From assembly GCA_947627135.1 (NCBI GenBank), contig CANQUV010000018.1:1-42423 (forward strand): DNA of 42,423 nucleotides, given 5' to 3'. The stretch is from an uncultured Clostridia bacterium (lineage in GTDB: Bacteria; Bacillota; Clostridia; Oscillospirales; Acutalibacteraceae). This document shows positions 26,580 to 34,427 of the stretch, one piece after another (positions within the stretch are counted from its first letter, which is position 1; each line of letters begins with the position of its first letter). Under the pieces are notes generated by a model. The model did not search any database. It was not told the DNA's origin and saw only the letters and a program-made list of their open reading frames with translations. The position numbers were made by a program, and so were the translations under genes.

Positions 26580-27349
26580 CCTTTAAAATAAAATTCACAC
26601 CATTTTCCCTGCACCTTATAACCAAGGTGACTGTAAAAACTTATATTTTTATCAATCGCTCTATGCAAATAAATATTTTTATTTTCTTTCAACAATTCAT
26701 TTGTTAAAATTTTAACCATAAGTGAAGAATAACCTTTATTTCTATAATCCGGATGCGTTGCTATTGCTCCCAAAACTGCATCAGTTTGCGTTTCTGCAAC
26801 AGTCATCGCAACAGACTTAAGTTCTCCGTTTTCCTTATAACCTATCATTCTTATGGCATTATGTCTTAATTTATGTGAAACATCAAGATTAAAACTTTCA
26901 AAATCGGGAGTTTCAAAACCTTCTTCCTTACATAATACAAGCAAATCATAAGCTTCTTTTACAGTTGGTGTATAGAGTTTATATTCTTCCTCAATTTTAT
27001 ACGAACTTCCAAAGAATTTTAAAACTGCACCTGACGTCTTTTTATCAGTATTGAGCTCCAACTTATACTTATTATCCGCCAAAACAGTAGTTGCTCCGGC
27101 GACCCTCAAAAAGCTTGAAACTTCTTCTATATCAGACAAATCGCTTAACTGAACTATAAACTGCGTTCCCAACCTTCCTATTGCCGATACACAAACATCA
27201 TTTTTTGTTTGAATCCAAAAGTCTACAAAGGGCAAGTTAAAGTCATAGCAGTTATAAAGCGAATAAATACGGGTACCGAATGGATTTCCTTTTGATAATG
27301 CCTTTAAAAGAGAAGATATATTAAAATCGCCTGCCGCTATTTTTATCAT
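26576..27349 (-). CDS. GNAT family N-acetyltransferase
   Basis: The C-terminal half carries the GNAT acetyl-CoA signature: MIGYKENGELKSVAMTVAE, then GAIATHPDYRNKGYSSLM (motif A, about residues 192-209) and YLHRAIDKNISFYSHLGY. The N-terminal 120 residues have no motif I recognise and may bind the acceptor. Substrate unknown. It overlaps both neighbours by four bases (ATGA), so it is firmly part of the M42-GNAT-PLP lyase run and may act on amino acids or peptides released there. Confidence 0.82.
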   Translation of the reverse strand: MIKIAAGDFNISSLLKALSKGNPFGTRIYSLYNCYDFNLPFVDFWIQTKNDVCVSAIGRLGTQFIVQLSDLSDIEEVSSFLRVAGATTVLADNKYKLELNTDKKTSGAVLKFFGSSYKIEEEYKLYTPTVKEAYDLLVLCKEEGFETPDFESFNLDVSHKLRHNAIRMIGYKENGELKSVAMTVAETQTDAVLGAIATHPDYRNKGYSSLMVKILTNELLKENKNIYLHRAIDKNISFYSHLGYKVQGKWCEFYFKG

Positions 27350-28371
27350 AATTCTCCTCCGACTATGGTTTTTGCAAGCTCAAAAGCCACATTTAATGTG
27401 CTGTTATAATCATCAATTGATATCAAACTAAGCTGCGAGTGTAAATATCTGCAGGGAACAGATAAAGCAATAGTTCTTACACCGGAACAGGATTTCTGAA
27501 TAGCTCCTGCGTCATTTCCGCCTGCAACAGCTTTTTTATATTGAATTTTATTCCCGGAAGATTTAGCAATTTCAAAAGATTTTTTAATAAGTTCTTTATC
27601 ATATATAGTCCGTTTGTCCATAAAAGCTACGACAGTGCCTCCTGATACTTTACAAACCTGTTTATTTTCCTCAACTGACGGAATATCAGCGGCAGTTGTA
27701 GCTTCAAGTATGATAGCATAATCAGGTTTAATTGTATAAGCAGCTGTTGTTGCTCCTCTTAAGCCTACTTCTTCCTGTACTACAAAAGAAAAATACATGT
27801 CATAGGGCAATTCAGCTTTTATCATTTCAATAAGCATGCAACAGCCTGCTCTGTCATCAATTGCCTTGGAAATAATTGTTTTACCATTATTTTGATAAAA
27901 GGATTTAAAATTTACAGAGTCTCCGTAAGATACAAATTTAAGAGCATCATTTTTATCTTTTGCACCAATATCAATATACATATTTTCATATTCAGGAATT
28001 TTATTTTGAGCATCACCTTTACTCAAATGAACCGGTTTGATTCCCACTACTCCGCTTATATTATTGCCTACAACAACTCTGTCTCCCAGTACAACTCTTC
28101 TGTCAATACCTCCAACTTCATCAAATTTCAAAAGACCGTCTTCTGTAATTTCAGTTACAATAAAACCAACTTCATCAATATGAGCAGATAATAGAACTTT
28201 ATTTTTCGCTTTTTCTTTACCTGCTTTAAATGCTAATATATTACCCAAAGGATCAACCGTAAATTTGGTTGCATAATCTTTTATTTCAGATATAATTATA
28301 TCTCTAATTATTTTTTCATCACCTGAAATACCGTTTGACATGCATAATTCTTTTAAAAGTGCATTATTCAA
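27346..28371 (-). CDS. M42 family metallopeptidase (first of a tandem pair in coordinate order)
   Basis: Di-metal aminopeptidase of the M42 family, which forms tetrahedral dodecamers that trim peptides. Ligand motifs are all visible: AHIDEVGF, AIDDRAG, QEEVGLRG (catalytic Glu pair), ILEAT and a late H in YLHSQ. I start at TTG 28369-28371, 8 bases after AGGAGG, giving 341 residues and an N-terminus (NNALLKELCMSNGISGDE) that matches its neighbour. The longer frame begins with a GTG inside the binding site. It overlaps the upstream M42 gene by 8 bases; the two are clearly diverged paralogues. Confidence 0.92.
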   Translation of the reverse strand: MNNALLKELCMSNGISGDEKIIRDIIISEIKDYATKFTVDPLGNILAFKAGKEKAKNKVLLSAHIDEVGFIVTEITEDGLLKFDEVGGIDRRVVLGDRVVVGNNISGVVGIKPVHLSKGDAQNKIPEYENMYIDIGAKDKNDALKFVSYGDSVNFKSFYQNNGKTIISKAIDDRAGCCMLIEMIKAELPYDMYFSFVVQEEVGLRGATTAAYTIKPDYAIILEATTAADIPSVEENKQVCKVSGGTVVAFMDKRTIYDKELIKKSFEIAKSSGNKIQYKKAVAGGNDAGAIQKSCSGVRTIALSVPCRYLHSQLSLISIDDYNSTLNVAFELAKTIVGGEL

Positions 28372-29386
28372 AATCAGCACCTCCTCTAAGAATATATTGT
28401 GAAATTAGCAAAGCTGTATTTTCAATATCACTTAATTCAACAATTTCTGCTTGAGTGTGCATATTTTTTTCTGGTATTGAAATAAGCGCAGTCTTTATAC
28501 CATTTTTACATATTGTAATTGAATCGGCATTTGTACCTGTCATGCCGCCGCAAACTTCATTTTGATATGGTATATTACATTTTATTGCCGTATTAACCAA
28601 ATCTTTATACATATCTTTATTTAATGTAGGACATACACAAAGCATAGGTCCTTTTGAAAGCTCAATATTTGAATACTGTCCCGAAATATCAGGCTGTGAA
28701 GCAAAGCTAACATCTACTACAATAGCTTCGTCAGCATCAGATATAAAAGCTCCTGTTTTTGCACCCAACTGATATGTTTCCTCCTGTGATGAAAACAATG
28801 CAACCACTTTATAATTACATTTTTTGCCTTGCAAAAGCTGTGCAACTCTGATTATTGACGCTACACTTGCTCTGTTATCAAGACCGGGGGATGTAACTCT
28901 GTTATTTAACAACATTTCAGGTTCTTCGTAAAAGCTTACAGTATCGCCTATTGAAACAACATTGTTCACTTCATCATAAGATAACCCTGTATCAATATAT
29001 ACTTTGTCTGCACCTATTGCTTTATCTTCATTACCGTCTGATAAGTGCGGAGGCATACAGCAAACTATACCCTTAATTACTTCTTTGCCGTATATCTTTA
29101 CACCACATCCCTGTACAACTCTCAAATCTATACCACCGCATTTTTCTGCTTTAAGAAAACCTTTTGAAGTAATACTTGTTATGACAAATCCAATTTGATC
29201 TATGTGAGCATCCAGTAGTATTGTTTTTTTAGCATTTTTGTTTCCGAAAACCGCAAAAACATTTCCAAATTCATTTGTTTCTACGTCAGCATAAGGAAAA
29301 ATCATATTGCGTACAGTATTACATATTTCTTTTTCATTTCCTGAAACTCCGTGTGCCAAACATAATTTTTTTAATATATTAAACAT
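28364..29386 (-). CDS. M42 family metallopeptidase (second of a tandem pair)
   Basis: Paralogue of the adjacent gene, 340 residues. Metal and catalytic motifs: DAHIDQIGF, GLDNRAS, SSQEETYQLGA, VVDVSFA and a late H in MHTQAEI. It differs at several positions, for example QEETYQLGA where the partner has QEEVGLRGA, so substrate preference may differ or the two may form mixed oligomers. The ATG follows only a weak binding site (GGTG), and it lies 11 bases after murD. Confidence 0.92.
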   Translation of the reverse strand: MFNILKKLCLAHGVSGNEKEICNTVRNMIFPYADVETNEFGNVFAVFGNKNAKKTILLDAHIDQIGFVITSITSKGFLKAEKCGGIDLRVVQGCGVKIYGKEVIKGIVCCMPPHLSDGNEDKAIGADKVYIDTGLSYDEVNNVVSIGDTVSFYEEPEMLLNNRVTSPGLDNRASVASIIRVAQLLQGKKCNYKVVALFSSQEETYQLGAKTGAFISDADEAIVVDVSFASQPDISGQYSNIELSKGPMLCVCPTLNKDMYKDLVNTAIKCNIPYQNEVCGGMTGTNADSITICKNGIKTALISIPEKNMHTQAEIVELSDIENTALLISQYILRGGADFE

Positions 29387-29397
29387 ATTTTCACCGC

Positions 29398-30786
29398 TTA
29401 CAGCTTATTTACCAAATCTTTAAAGTGATTTCCTCTTTCTTCAAAGTTCTTATATAATCCAAAACTTGCGCTTGCAGGAGATAAAGATACTATATCTCCC
29501 TTTTTTGCATTATTATAGGCCGCTTTAACAGCTTCATCCATATTATTAACCATAATAATTACAGGATTGTTTTCAGAATAATTATCCGATTTTTCAACAG
29601 CATTTTTTATTTTTAAAGCTGTATCTCCAAGTAAAATCAAGGTTTTAACTTTGTCACAAATAATAGGACCTAACGGCTCATAAGGTATATGTTTATCATA
29701 ACCACCTGCAATAATAATTATTTTTTCATCATACAGAGATAGTGTACCTAAAGAAGTTCTCGTAGGACTTGAGGCAATAGAGTCGTTATAATATTTTACA
29801 CCGTTTACTTCTCGTACAAACTCGTTTCTGTGTGGAACACCGGAAAAAGTTTTTGCTACATTTACAATATTTTCTACTGAAACAATTCCCCAAACAGCAG
29901 AGATTGCAGCAAGATAATTCTCTACATTATGCATACCCGGTATTTTTATATCATTAACATTTAAAACTCTGGTAATTTTTCCGTAATCATTATAAAAAAT
30001 TTCTTTTCCGTTAAGATAAGCGCCGTTTTGAACAACATTTTTCCTTGAAAACTTAACAAGTTTTCCTCTTACATCATTTTCAAAGCTGTTCGAAATTTCA
30101 TTGTCAAGATTTAAAACAGAACGAGAAAATGCATTCTGATGCAAAATAATATTTTTCTTTGAATTAATATATTCCTGCATATCCTTATGTATATCAAGAT
30201 GATTTGGAGCAAGATTTGTAACAACAGCTATATCCGGACTTTTTCTCATTGATATAAGTTGAAAACTTGAAAGTTCAACAACTGCATAATCTTCACCGGA
30301 AATACTTTCAATTTCAGGCAAAAGAGGCTTTCCTATATTTCCGCCTAAATGTACCTTTAGTCCTTGGGATTTTAACAGTTCAGAAATAATTGTTGTTGTT
30401 GTAGTTTTTCCGTCGGAACCGGTAACTGCGATAATTTTACACGGACATAAATCAAAGAAAACCTCCATTTCAGAAGTAACAACAATTCCTCGATTTTTCA
30501 TAACTTCAAGTTCTTCTTTATAAAAAGGAGTTCCCGGACTTCTGAAAAGAACATCTGTATCTAAATTTTTTAAGTAATTTTCACCTAAAATTAGTTTTGC
30601 ACCATATTTTTCAGCCATTTCAGCATTGTTACCCAATTCTTCATAAGTTTTTTTATCACAAGCAGAAACAACTACACCTTTTTCGGCAAATAACTTAATT
30701 AACGGTAAATTACTTGTACCTATACCGCAAAAAGTAACTTTTTTACCTTTAAGAGAGTTAAAAAAATTATTAAGCTTTTCATTCAT
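29398..30786 (-). CDS. murD: UDP-N-acetylmuramoyl-L-alanine-D-glutamate ligase
   Basis: Cytoplasmic peptidoglycan precursor enzyme adding D-Glu to UDP-MurNAc-L-Ala. The ATP-binding VTGSDGKTTTT is near residue 110, and the Mur-ligase blocks NLAPNHLDIHKDM, GMHNVENYLAAISA, GVPHRNE and YNDSIASSPTRT are present. Length 462 is typical. It heads the operon, away from the usual mra/mur cluster, and has its own promoter at 30822-30850 and a GAGAGG site 8 bases before the ATG. Confidence 0.95.
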   Translation of the reverse strand: MNEKLNNFFNSLKGKKVTFCGIGTSNLPLIKLFAEKGVVVSACDKKTYEELGNNAEMAEKYGAKLILGENYLKNLDTDVLFRSPGTPFYKEELEVMKNRGIVVTSEMEVFFDLCPCKIIAVTGSDGKTTTTTIISELLKSQGLKVHLGGNIGKPLLPEIESISGEDYAVVELSSFQLISMRKSPDIAVVTNLAPNHLDIHKDMQEYINSKKNIILHQNAFSRSVLNLDNEISNSFENDVRGKLVKFSRKNVVQNGAYLNGKEIFYNDYGKITRVLNVNDIKIPGMHNVENYLAAISAVWGIVSVENIVNVAKTFSGVPHRNEFVREVNGVKYYNDSIASSPTRTSLGTLSLYDEKIIIIAGGYDKHIPYEPLGPIICDKVKTLILLGDTALKIKNAVEKSDNYSENNPVIIMVNNMDEAVKAAYNNAKKGDIVSLSPASASFGLYKNFEERGNHFKDLVNKL

Positions 30787-30821
30787 AGTAAAAACCTCTC
30801 ACAAAAATTTCATACTTAATA

Positions 30822-30850
30822 ATTATAAATAATTTTTCATAAAATATCAA
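30822..30850 (-). promoter_or_regulatory. promoter of the murD operon
   Basis: Minus-strand TTGATA (30845-30850), 17-base spacer, perfect TATAAT (30822-30827), about 36 bases upstream of the murD ATG. Divergent from the MocR promoter with only about 16 bases between their -35 boxes. Confidence 0.8.
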
Positions 30851-30866
30851 CCTTTATAATTAACTC

Positions 30867-30896
30867 TTGAAAAATACTGTAAAAGAGTGATAAAAT
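30867..30896 (+). promoter_or_regulatory. promoter of the MocR-type regulator, with an overlapping inverted repeat
   Basis: TTGAAA (30867-30872), 18-base spacer and TAAAAT (30891-30896). An inverted repeat ACTCTT (30863-30868) / AAGAGT (30883-30888) brackets the spacer and is a possible operator for the regulator itself; this is tentative. Confidence 0.6.
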
Positions 30897-30912
30897 TTAC
30901 TTGGTGATATGT

Positions 30913-32295
30913 ATGATATTTGATTTCATTGAAATAAACAAAGACTTAAAAACACCGATTTATCAACAGTTATATGATAGTATTAAATCCGCAATAGAAT
31001 GCGGAGGTTTAAAAAAAGATTCAAAACTACCTTCTATAAGAAAACTAAGCAGCGATTTAGAAGTATCAAAAACCACTGTTGAAAATGCATACAACCAACT
31101 TTGCGTTGAAGGATACATAAAAAACAAGCCGCAAAAAGGTTATTATGTTGAGGCCGATATTAATTTAATTAGCATTAACAAAACAAATCCAATATTGAAA
31201 AGTGAAAAAAAAATACAAAAAATGTATAAATATGACTTTGGAAGCAGAAAAATTGATTACAGTTTAACATTATTAGATTGGAAAAGAACCGTAAAAAATA
31301 TTTTAAATAAAGAATATCTTTTAAAGTCATACGGAGAACATCAAGGTGAATTTGTTTTAAGAAAGTCACTAGAAAAATATAGTTTTTCTGTACGAGGTGT
31401 AAATTCAACTGCTGAAAATATAGTTATAGGTGCCGGAACACAATCATTATTATATATTTTATGCGGATTAATTGATATAAAAAAAACTATTGCTCTTGAA
31501 AAAGGTGCTTTTATACAAGCGGAGCAAATTTTTAAAGATTTTGGGTATAAAATATTTTATTATAATAGTGATGATAGCGGTATTGAAATAAATTCATTAA
31601 AAAAAATTAATCCGGATATTGTGCTTATTAACCCGAATTTTAACATTATTAATGGTATGAATACAACTATTAACCGCAGAATTGAATTAATTAACTGGTG
31701 CAAAGAAAACAACTGTTTAATTATTGAAGATGATTATAACGGCGAATTAAGATATATAACAAGACCCGTACATTGTATTCAAAGCTTTGATATTGATAAT
31801 ACAGTTTATATCGGTTCATTTTCAAAGATATTGCTGCCATCAGTAAGAATCGGATATATGGTAATGCCTGAAAAATTAATTAAACTTTATTCTAAAAGAT
31901 TATCTAATTATAATCAAACTGCTTCAAAAACTGAACAACTTGCTTTATCAGAATATATAAATCAAGGGTTGCTTGAAAAACATTTAAGAAAACTTAGGCG
32001 TCAATACGCAGAAAAAAGCAAAATAATGGTAACAGCGTTAAATAAAATCTTTAAAGACAAAATTTATTCTGTTTTAAATGAAACAGCACTTAATATAATG
32101 ATAAAGTATAATGAGAGATTTGATAAAGCGAAACTTTATGAGCTATGTGAAGAAAGGCAAATTAATATAATTAAAAGTAACAGTGAAAACTTCGATTTTA
32201 TTTTAAGTTTCTCCGGAATAGATGACGAAAACATTGAAAGCGGATTAAAAGAATTGAAAAAAATACTAAATATCTTAACAAAAAAAGGGTTGTAG
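30913..32295 (+). CDS. MocR-type transcriptional regulator (GntR helix-turn-helix fused to aminotransferase-like domain)
   Basis: The N-terminal winged helix (about residues 10-75) has the GntR pattern LPSIRKLSSDLEVSKTTVENAY. The rest is a fold-type I aminotransferase-like domain with DDYNGELRY and the PLP-lysine motif GSFSK (K305). MocR proteins use PLP or a PLP adduct as effector and often control B6 or amino-acid genes. I start at ATG 30913 (460 residues, MIFDFIEINKDLKTPIYQQ); the TTG at 30901 lies four codons upstream. It is divergent from the murD operon, which ends in a PLP enzyme, a possible but unproven target. Confidence 0.92.
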   Translation: MIFDFIEINKDLKTPIYQQLYDSIKSAIECGGLKKDSKLPSIRKLSSDLEVSKTTVENAYNQLCVEGYIKNKPQKGYYVEADINLISINKTNPILKSEKKIQKMYKYDFGSRKIDYSLTLLDWKRTVKNILNKEYLLKSYGEHQGEFVLRKSLEKYSFSVRGVNSTAENIVIGAGTQSLLYILCGLIDIKKTIALEKGAFIQAEQIFKDFGYKIFYYNSDDSGIEINSLKKINPDIVLINPNFNIINGMNTTINRRIELINWCKENNCLIIEDDYNGELRYITRPVHCIQSFDIDNTVYIGSFSKILLPSVRIGYMVMPEKLIKLYSKRLSNYNQTASKTEQLALSEYINQGLLEKHLRKLRRQYAEKSKIMVTALNKIFKDKIYSVLNETALNIMIKYNERFDKAKLYELCEERQINIIKSNSENFDFILSFSGIDDENIESGLKELKKILNILTKKGL

Positions 32296-32310
32296 TTTTT
32301 ACTACAACCC
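32287..32310 (-). terminator. terminator of the Xre gene, overlapping the end of the MocR gene
   Basis: GGGTTGTAGT and ACTACAACCC form a perfect 10-base-pair stem with a 4-base loop. On the minus strand the tail is TTTTTTTG, making this the terminator of the Xre gene. The MocR stop codon (32293-32295) is inside the stem; the plus-strand tail AATTTTAAT is weaker, so the hairpin may serve both directions. Confidence 0.8.
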
Positions 32311-32328
32311 AATTTTAATGCATATAAT

Positions 32329-32580
32329 TTAAGCTTCTTCTCTGCCGAGAAGATAATCGACAGATACTTCAAGAATATCAGACAAAGCAACAAGCTCTAC
32401 ATCAGTAACATATCTGATTTGTCCTTCAAGTTTAGATAGACCCGAAGCGTTCATATCAACTCCATTAACCTGAAGTTGAGCAAGCAATTCTTTTTGTTTC
32501 ATACCTTTTTTCTTACGAACCGTTTCCACTCTGTTTCCAATAAGGTTACGATCTCCTAATTCCTGTTTACGAAGTCTCAT
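32329..32580 (-). CDS. Xre-family helix-turn-helix transcriptional regulator
   Basis: An 83-residue single-domain DNA-binding protein. The helix-turn-helix lies at about residues 15-75: RVETVRKKKGMKQKELLAQL, then SGLSKLEGQIRYVTDVELVAL and the typical C-terminal LEVSVDYLLG. Strong AGGGAG site upstream of the ATG. It is a monocistronic unit between its own promoter (32651-32679) and terminator (32287-32310). No other domain is present, so it may act as a simple repressor; the palindrome at 32730-32753 upstream is a candidate site. Confidence 0.9.
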   Translation of the reverse strand: MRLRKQELGDRNLIGNRVETVRKKKGMKQKELLAQLQVNGVDMNASGLSKLEGQIRYVTDVELVALSDILEVSVDYLLGREEA

Positions 32581-32650
32581 ATAAATATCTCCCTTGTATA
32601 TGAAAAGCTTTTAATTCTTTTCAGTAATTCTTTAAAAGCATTGTAAGTGT

Positions 32651-32679
32651 ATTATAATACTTTATTAGAAAAAAAACAA
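32651..32679 (-). promoter_or_regulatory. promoter of the Xre gene
   Basis: Minus-strand TTGTTT (32674-32679), 17-base spacer and perfect TATAAT (32651-32656), about 70 bases upstream of the ATG. Confidence 0.65.
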
Positions 32680-32729
32680 GTGTTTTTTGTAAATAAATTT
32701 AAGAAAATGAAATTTTTTAAGAAAAATAG

Positions 32730-32753
32730 TTACAAAATCAAATTATTTTGTAA
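32730..32753. promoter_or_regulatory. 24-base palindrome, candidate operator
   Basis: TTACAAAAT (32730-32738) and ATTTTGTAA (32745-32753) are perfect 9-base arms around CAAATT. Further TTGTAA or TTTAC elements surround it at about 32687, 32771 and 32783. The intergenic region 32581-32843 holds this, the Xre promoter and the rpiB terminator, but no gene. Confidence 0.45.
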
Positions 32754-32803
32754 ATTTATACAATAATTATTTGTAACAATTATTTACTTTTACCAAAAAA
32801 ATT

Positions 32804-32829
32804 CCACTCTTGCAAAAATGCCAGAGTGG
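32804..32829 (-). terminator. terminator of the fhs-tsaE-tsaB-rpiB operon
   Basis: CCACTCT (32804-32810) pairs with AGAGTGG (32823-32829), with three further inner pairs around TTTT. On the minus strand it is followed by AATTTTTTTGG. It lies 14 bases after the rpiB stop. Confidence 0.82.
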
Positions 32830-32843
32830 TAAAAAAATAAATA

Positions 32844-33299
32844 TTAAATTAAGAAAGTCCCTTTTTCAATTTCATCAATCATTTTCAATCTTCTTAAATG
32901 GCGTTCTTCAACATCAAAAGGAGTGTTAATAAAAATATCAGCAAGCTCTACTGCCTGCTTTTCGTTAATAACTCTTCCTCCCATACACAAAATATTTGCG
33001 TTATTGTGCCTTCTCGTCATTTCAGCAGAAAATTTATCCGTTACTACTGCTGCCCGAATACCTTTAACTTTATTTGCTGCCATTGAAATTCCAATGCCTG
33101 TACCACAGCATAAAATTCCAAGATTATAATTTCCGTCAGCTACTTCTTTTGCTGTTTTATATGCATAAACAGGATAATCAACACTGTTATCATCAAAGCA
33201 ACCGAAATCTTTATACTCTATTTTATTTTTCTCTAAGTATTTAATCACCGCATTTTTAATGTTTACTCCACCGTGATCACTGCCTAAAGCAATTCTCAT
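32844..33299 (-). CDS. rpiB: ribose-5-phosphate isomerase B
   Basis: Interconverts ribose 5-phosphate and ribulose 5-phosphate. The N-terminal ALGSDHGGVNIKNAVI, the catalytic cysteine loop LCCGTGIGIS and RRHNNANILCMGGRV are characteristic of the RpiB/LacAB family; the cysteine base and 151-residue length favour RpiB. It starts one base after tsaB, with AAAGGA within the tsaB end. It is the last gene of the fhs operon and could feed ribulose 5-phosphate to the CDP-polyol operon at 19-23 kb, which is inference only. Confidence 0.93.
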   Translation of the reverse strand: MRIALGSDHGGVNIKNAVIKYLEKNKIEYKDFGCFDDNSVDYPVYAYKTAKEVADGNYNLGILCCGTGIGISMAANKVKGIRAAVVTDKFSAEMTRRHNNANILCMGGRVINEKQAVELADIFINTPFDVEERHLRRLKMIDEIEKGTFLI

Positions 33300-33300
33300 A

Positions 33301-34005
33301 CTATTTACTTTCCTTTCTTCTTTTAAGTTCTCTTTCTGCCTGCGGAAGTCTTAAATATAAAGGCATTAAATCTTCAGCAGATAAAATTTTCCCCTCGTTA
33401 TATAACTCTTTTGCAATTAAAGCAGTAGAAACTGCATTTTGATAACGCTTGCTTTCTTCTGCTAATTTTGTATAAGGTAATTTGTCTTTTAATTTATTAT
33501 AACATAAGTCTGCACCATCGCCGACAAATACAATTTCTTTTGACAGGGATTCTAGTTCCTGTTTCAGATCATCTATTTTTAACGCTCTGTCATCACAAAG
33601 TCTTTTTATTACGCCGTTTTTAATATCAAAATTTGCATTATAAACCTGTTCACATCTTGCATCCATTACACAAACAGCTATGCAGTTTTGAGATTTCAGA
33701 TTATATGCCATTGAATCCAGAGTTGATACAGATATACAAGGTTTATTCAGTGCAATTGACATCCCCTTAACCGCTGCAACTCCTATTCTGACTCCTGTAA
33801 ACGAACCGGGACCAGCATTAACAGCAAAAACATCAACTTCATTAATTTTCATTTGAACGCAGCTTAATAAGCTTTCAGTCATTGGCAATAATGTCTGGCT
33901 ATGTGTTATTTTTGTATTTATATAAAATTCGCCAATAACCTTATCATCTTCAATTAAAGCTACTGAAGCAGCAGTTGCCGATGAATCAAAAGATAATATT
34001 TTCAA
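33301..34005 (-). CDS. tsaB: tRNA threonylcarbamoyladenosine biosynthesis protein TsaB
   Basis: Non-catalytic partner of TsaD in making t6A37 on ANN-decoding tRNAs. The ASKHA-like N-terminus ILSFDSSATAASVALI, then HSQTLLPM and the signature NAGPGSFTGVRIG are visible; 234 residues is typical. The start codon is TTG, sharing four bases with the tsaE stop (TTGA), so translation is probably coupled. tsaD and rimI, often adjacent, are absent here. Confidence 0.95.
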   Translation of the reverse strand: MKILSFDSSATAASVALIEDDKVIGEFYINTKITHSQTLLPMTESLLSCVQMKINEVDVFAVNAGPGSFTGVRIGVAAVKGMSIALNKPCISVSTLDSMAYNLKSQNCIAVCVMDARCEQVYNANFDIKNGVIKRLCDDRALKIDDLKQELESLSKEIVFVGDGADLCYNKLKDKLPYTKLAEESKRYQNAVSTALIAKELYNEGKILSAEDLMPLYLRLPQAERELKRRKESK

Positions 34006-34427
34006 ATAATTTCAATCCCATCTATTTTAAAAATTCGTTCATTATCAGTTTCACCTTTAGATATCTCTATCTTTACAGTGTTGTCAGGTAATGCTCCGTC
34101 AATATTTTCGCTCCATTCAATTACTAAAATGCCGTTTCCTATGTAATCAAAAAATCCGGTGGAATACAAGTCATCCCACGTTTCAACTCTATACATATCA
34201 AAGTGATATATTGGAAATTTACCCTTATATTCATTTACAAGTGCGAATGTTGGACTTGAAACGTCATCTGTACATTCTAAAGCTGAACATAAACCTCTTG
34301 TAAACGCAGTTTTACCCATTCCCAGTCCGCCGTATAATGCAATAACTTCAACACCTGATAATCTTTGTGCTATTCTTTTAGCTATTTGCTCTGTATCCGT
34401 TACAGAACTTGAATTTATTTTAATCAT
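34002..34427 (-). CDS. tsaE: tRNA threonylcarbamoyladenosine biosynthesis ATPase TsaE
   Basis: ATPase that drives the TsaB-TsaD-TsaE t6A cycle. Walker A is GGLGMGKT (about residues 34-41), followed by SPTFALVNEY, YHFDMYR and the conserved VIEWSE. Length 141 fits. Its ATG overlaps the fhs stop by one base (TGATG) and its stop overlaps tsaB by four, so the three genes are tightly coupled. Confidence 0.95.
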   Translation of the reverse strand: MIKINSSSVTDTEQIAKRIAQRLSGVEVIALYGGLGMGKTAFTRGLCSALECTDDVSSPTFALVNEYKGKFPIYHFDMYRVETWDDLYSTGFFDYIGNGILVIEWSENIDGALPDNTVKIEISKGETDNERIFKIDGIEII

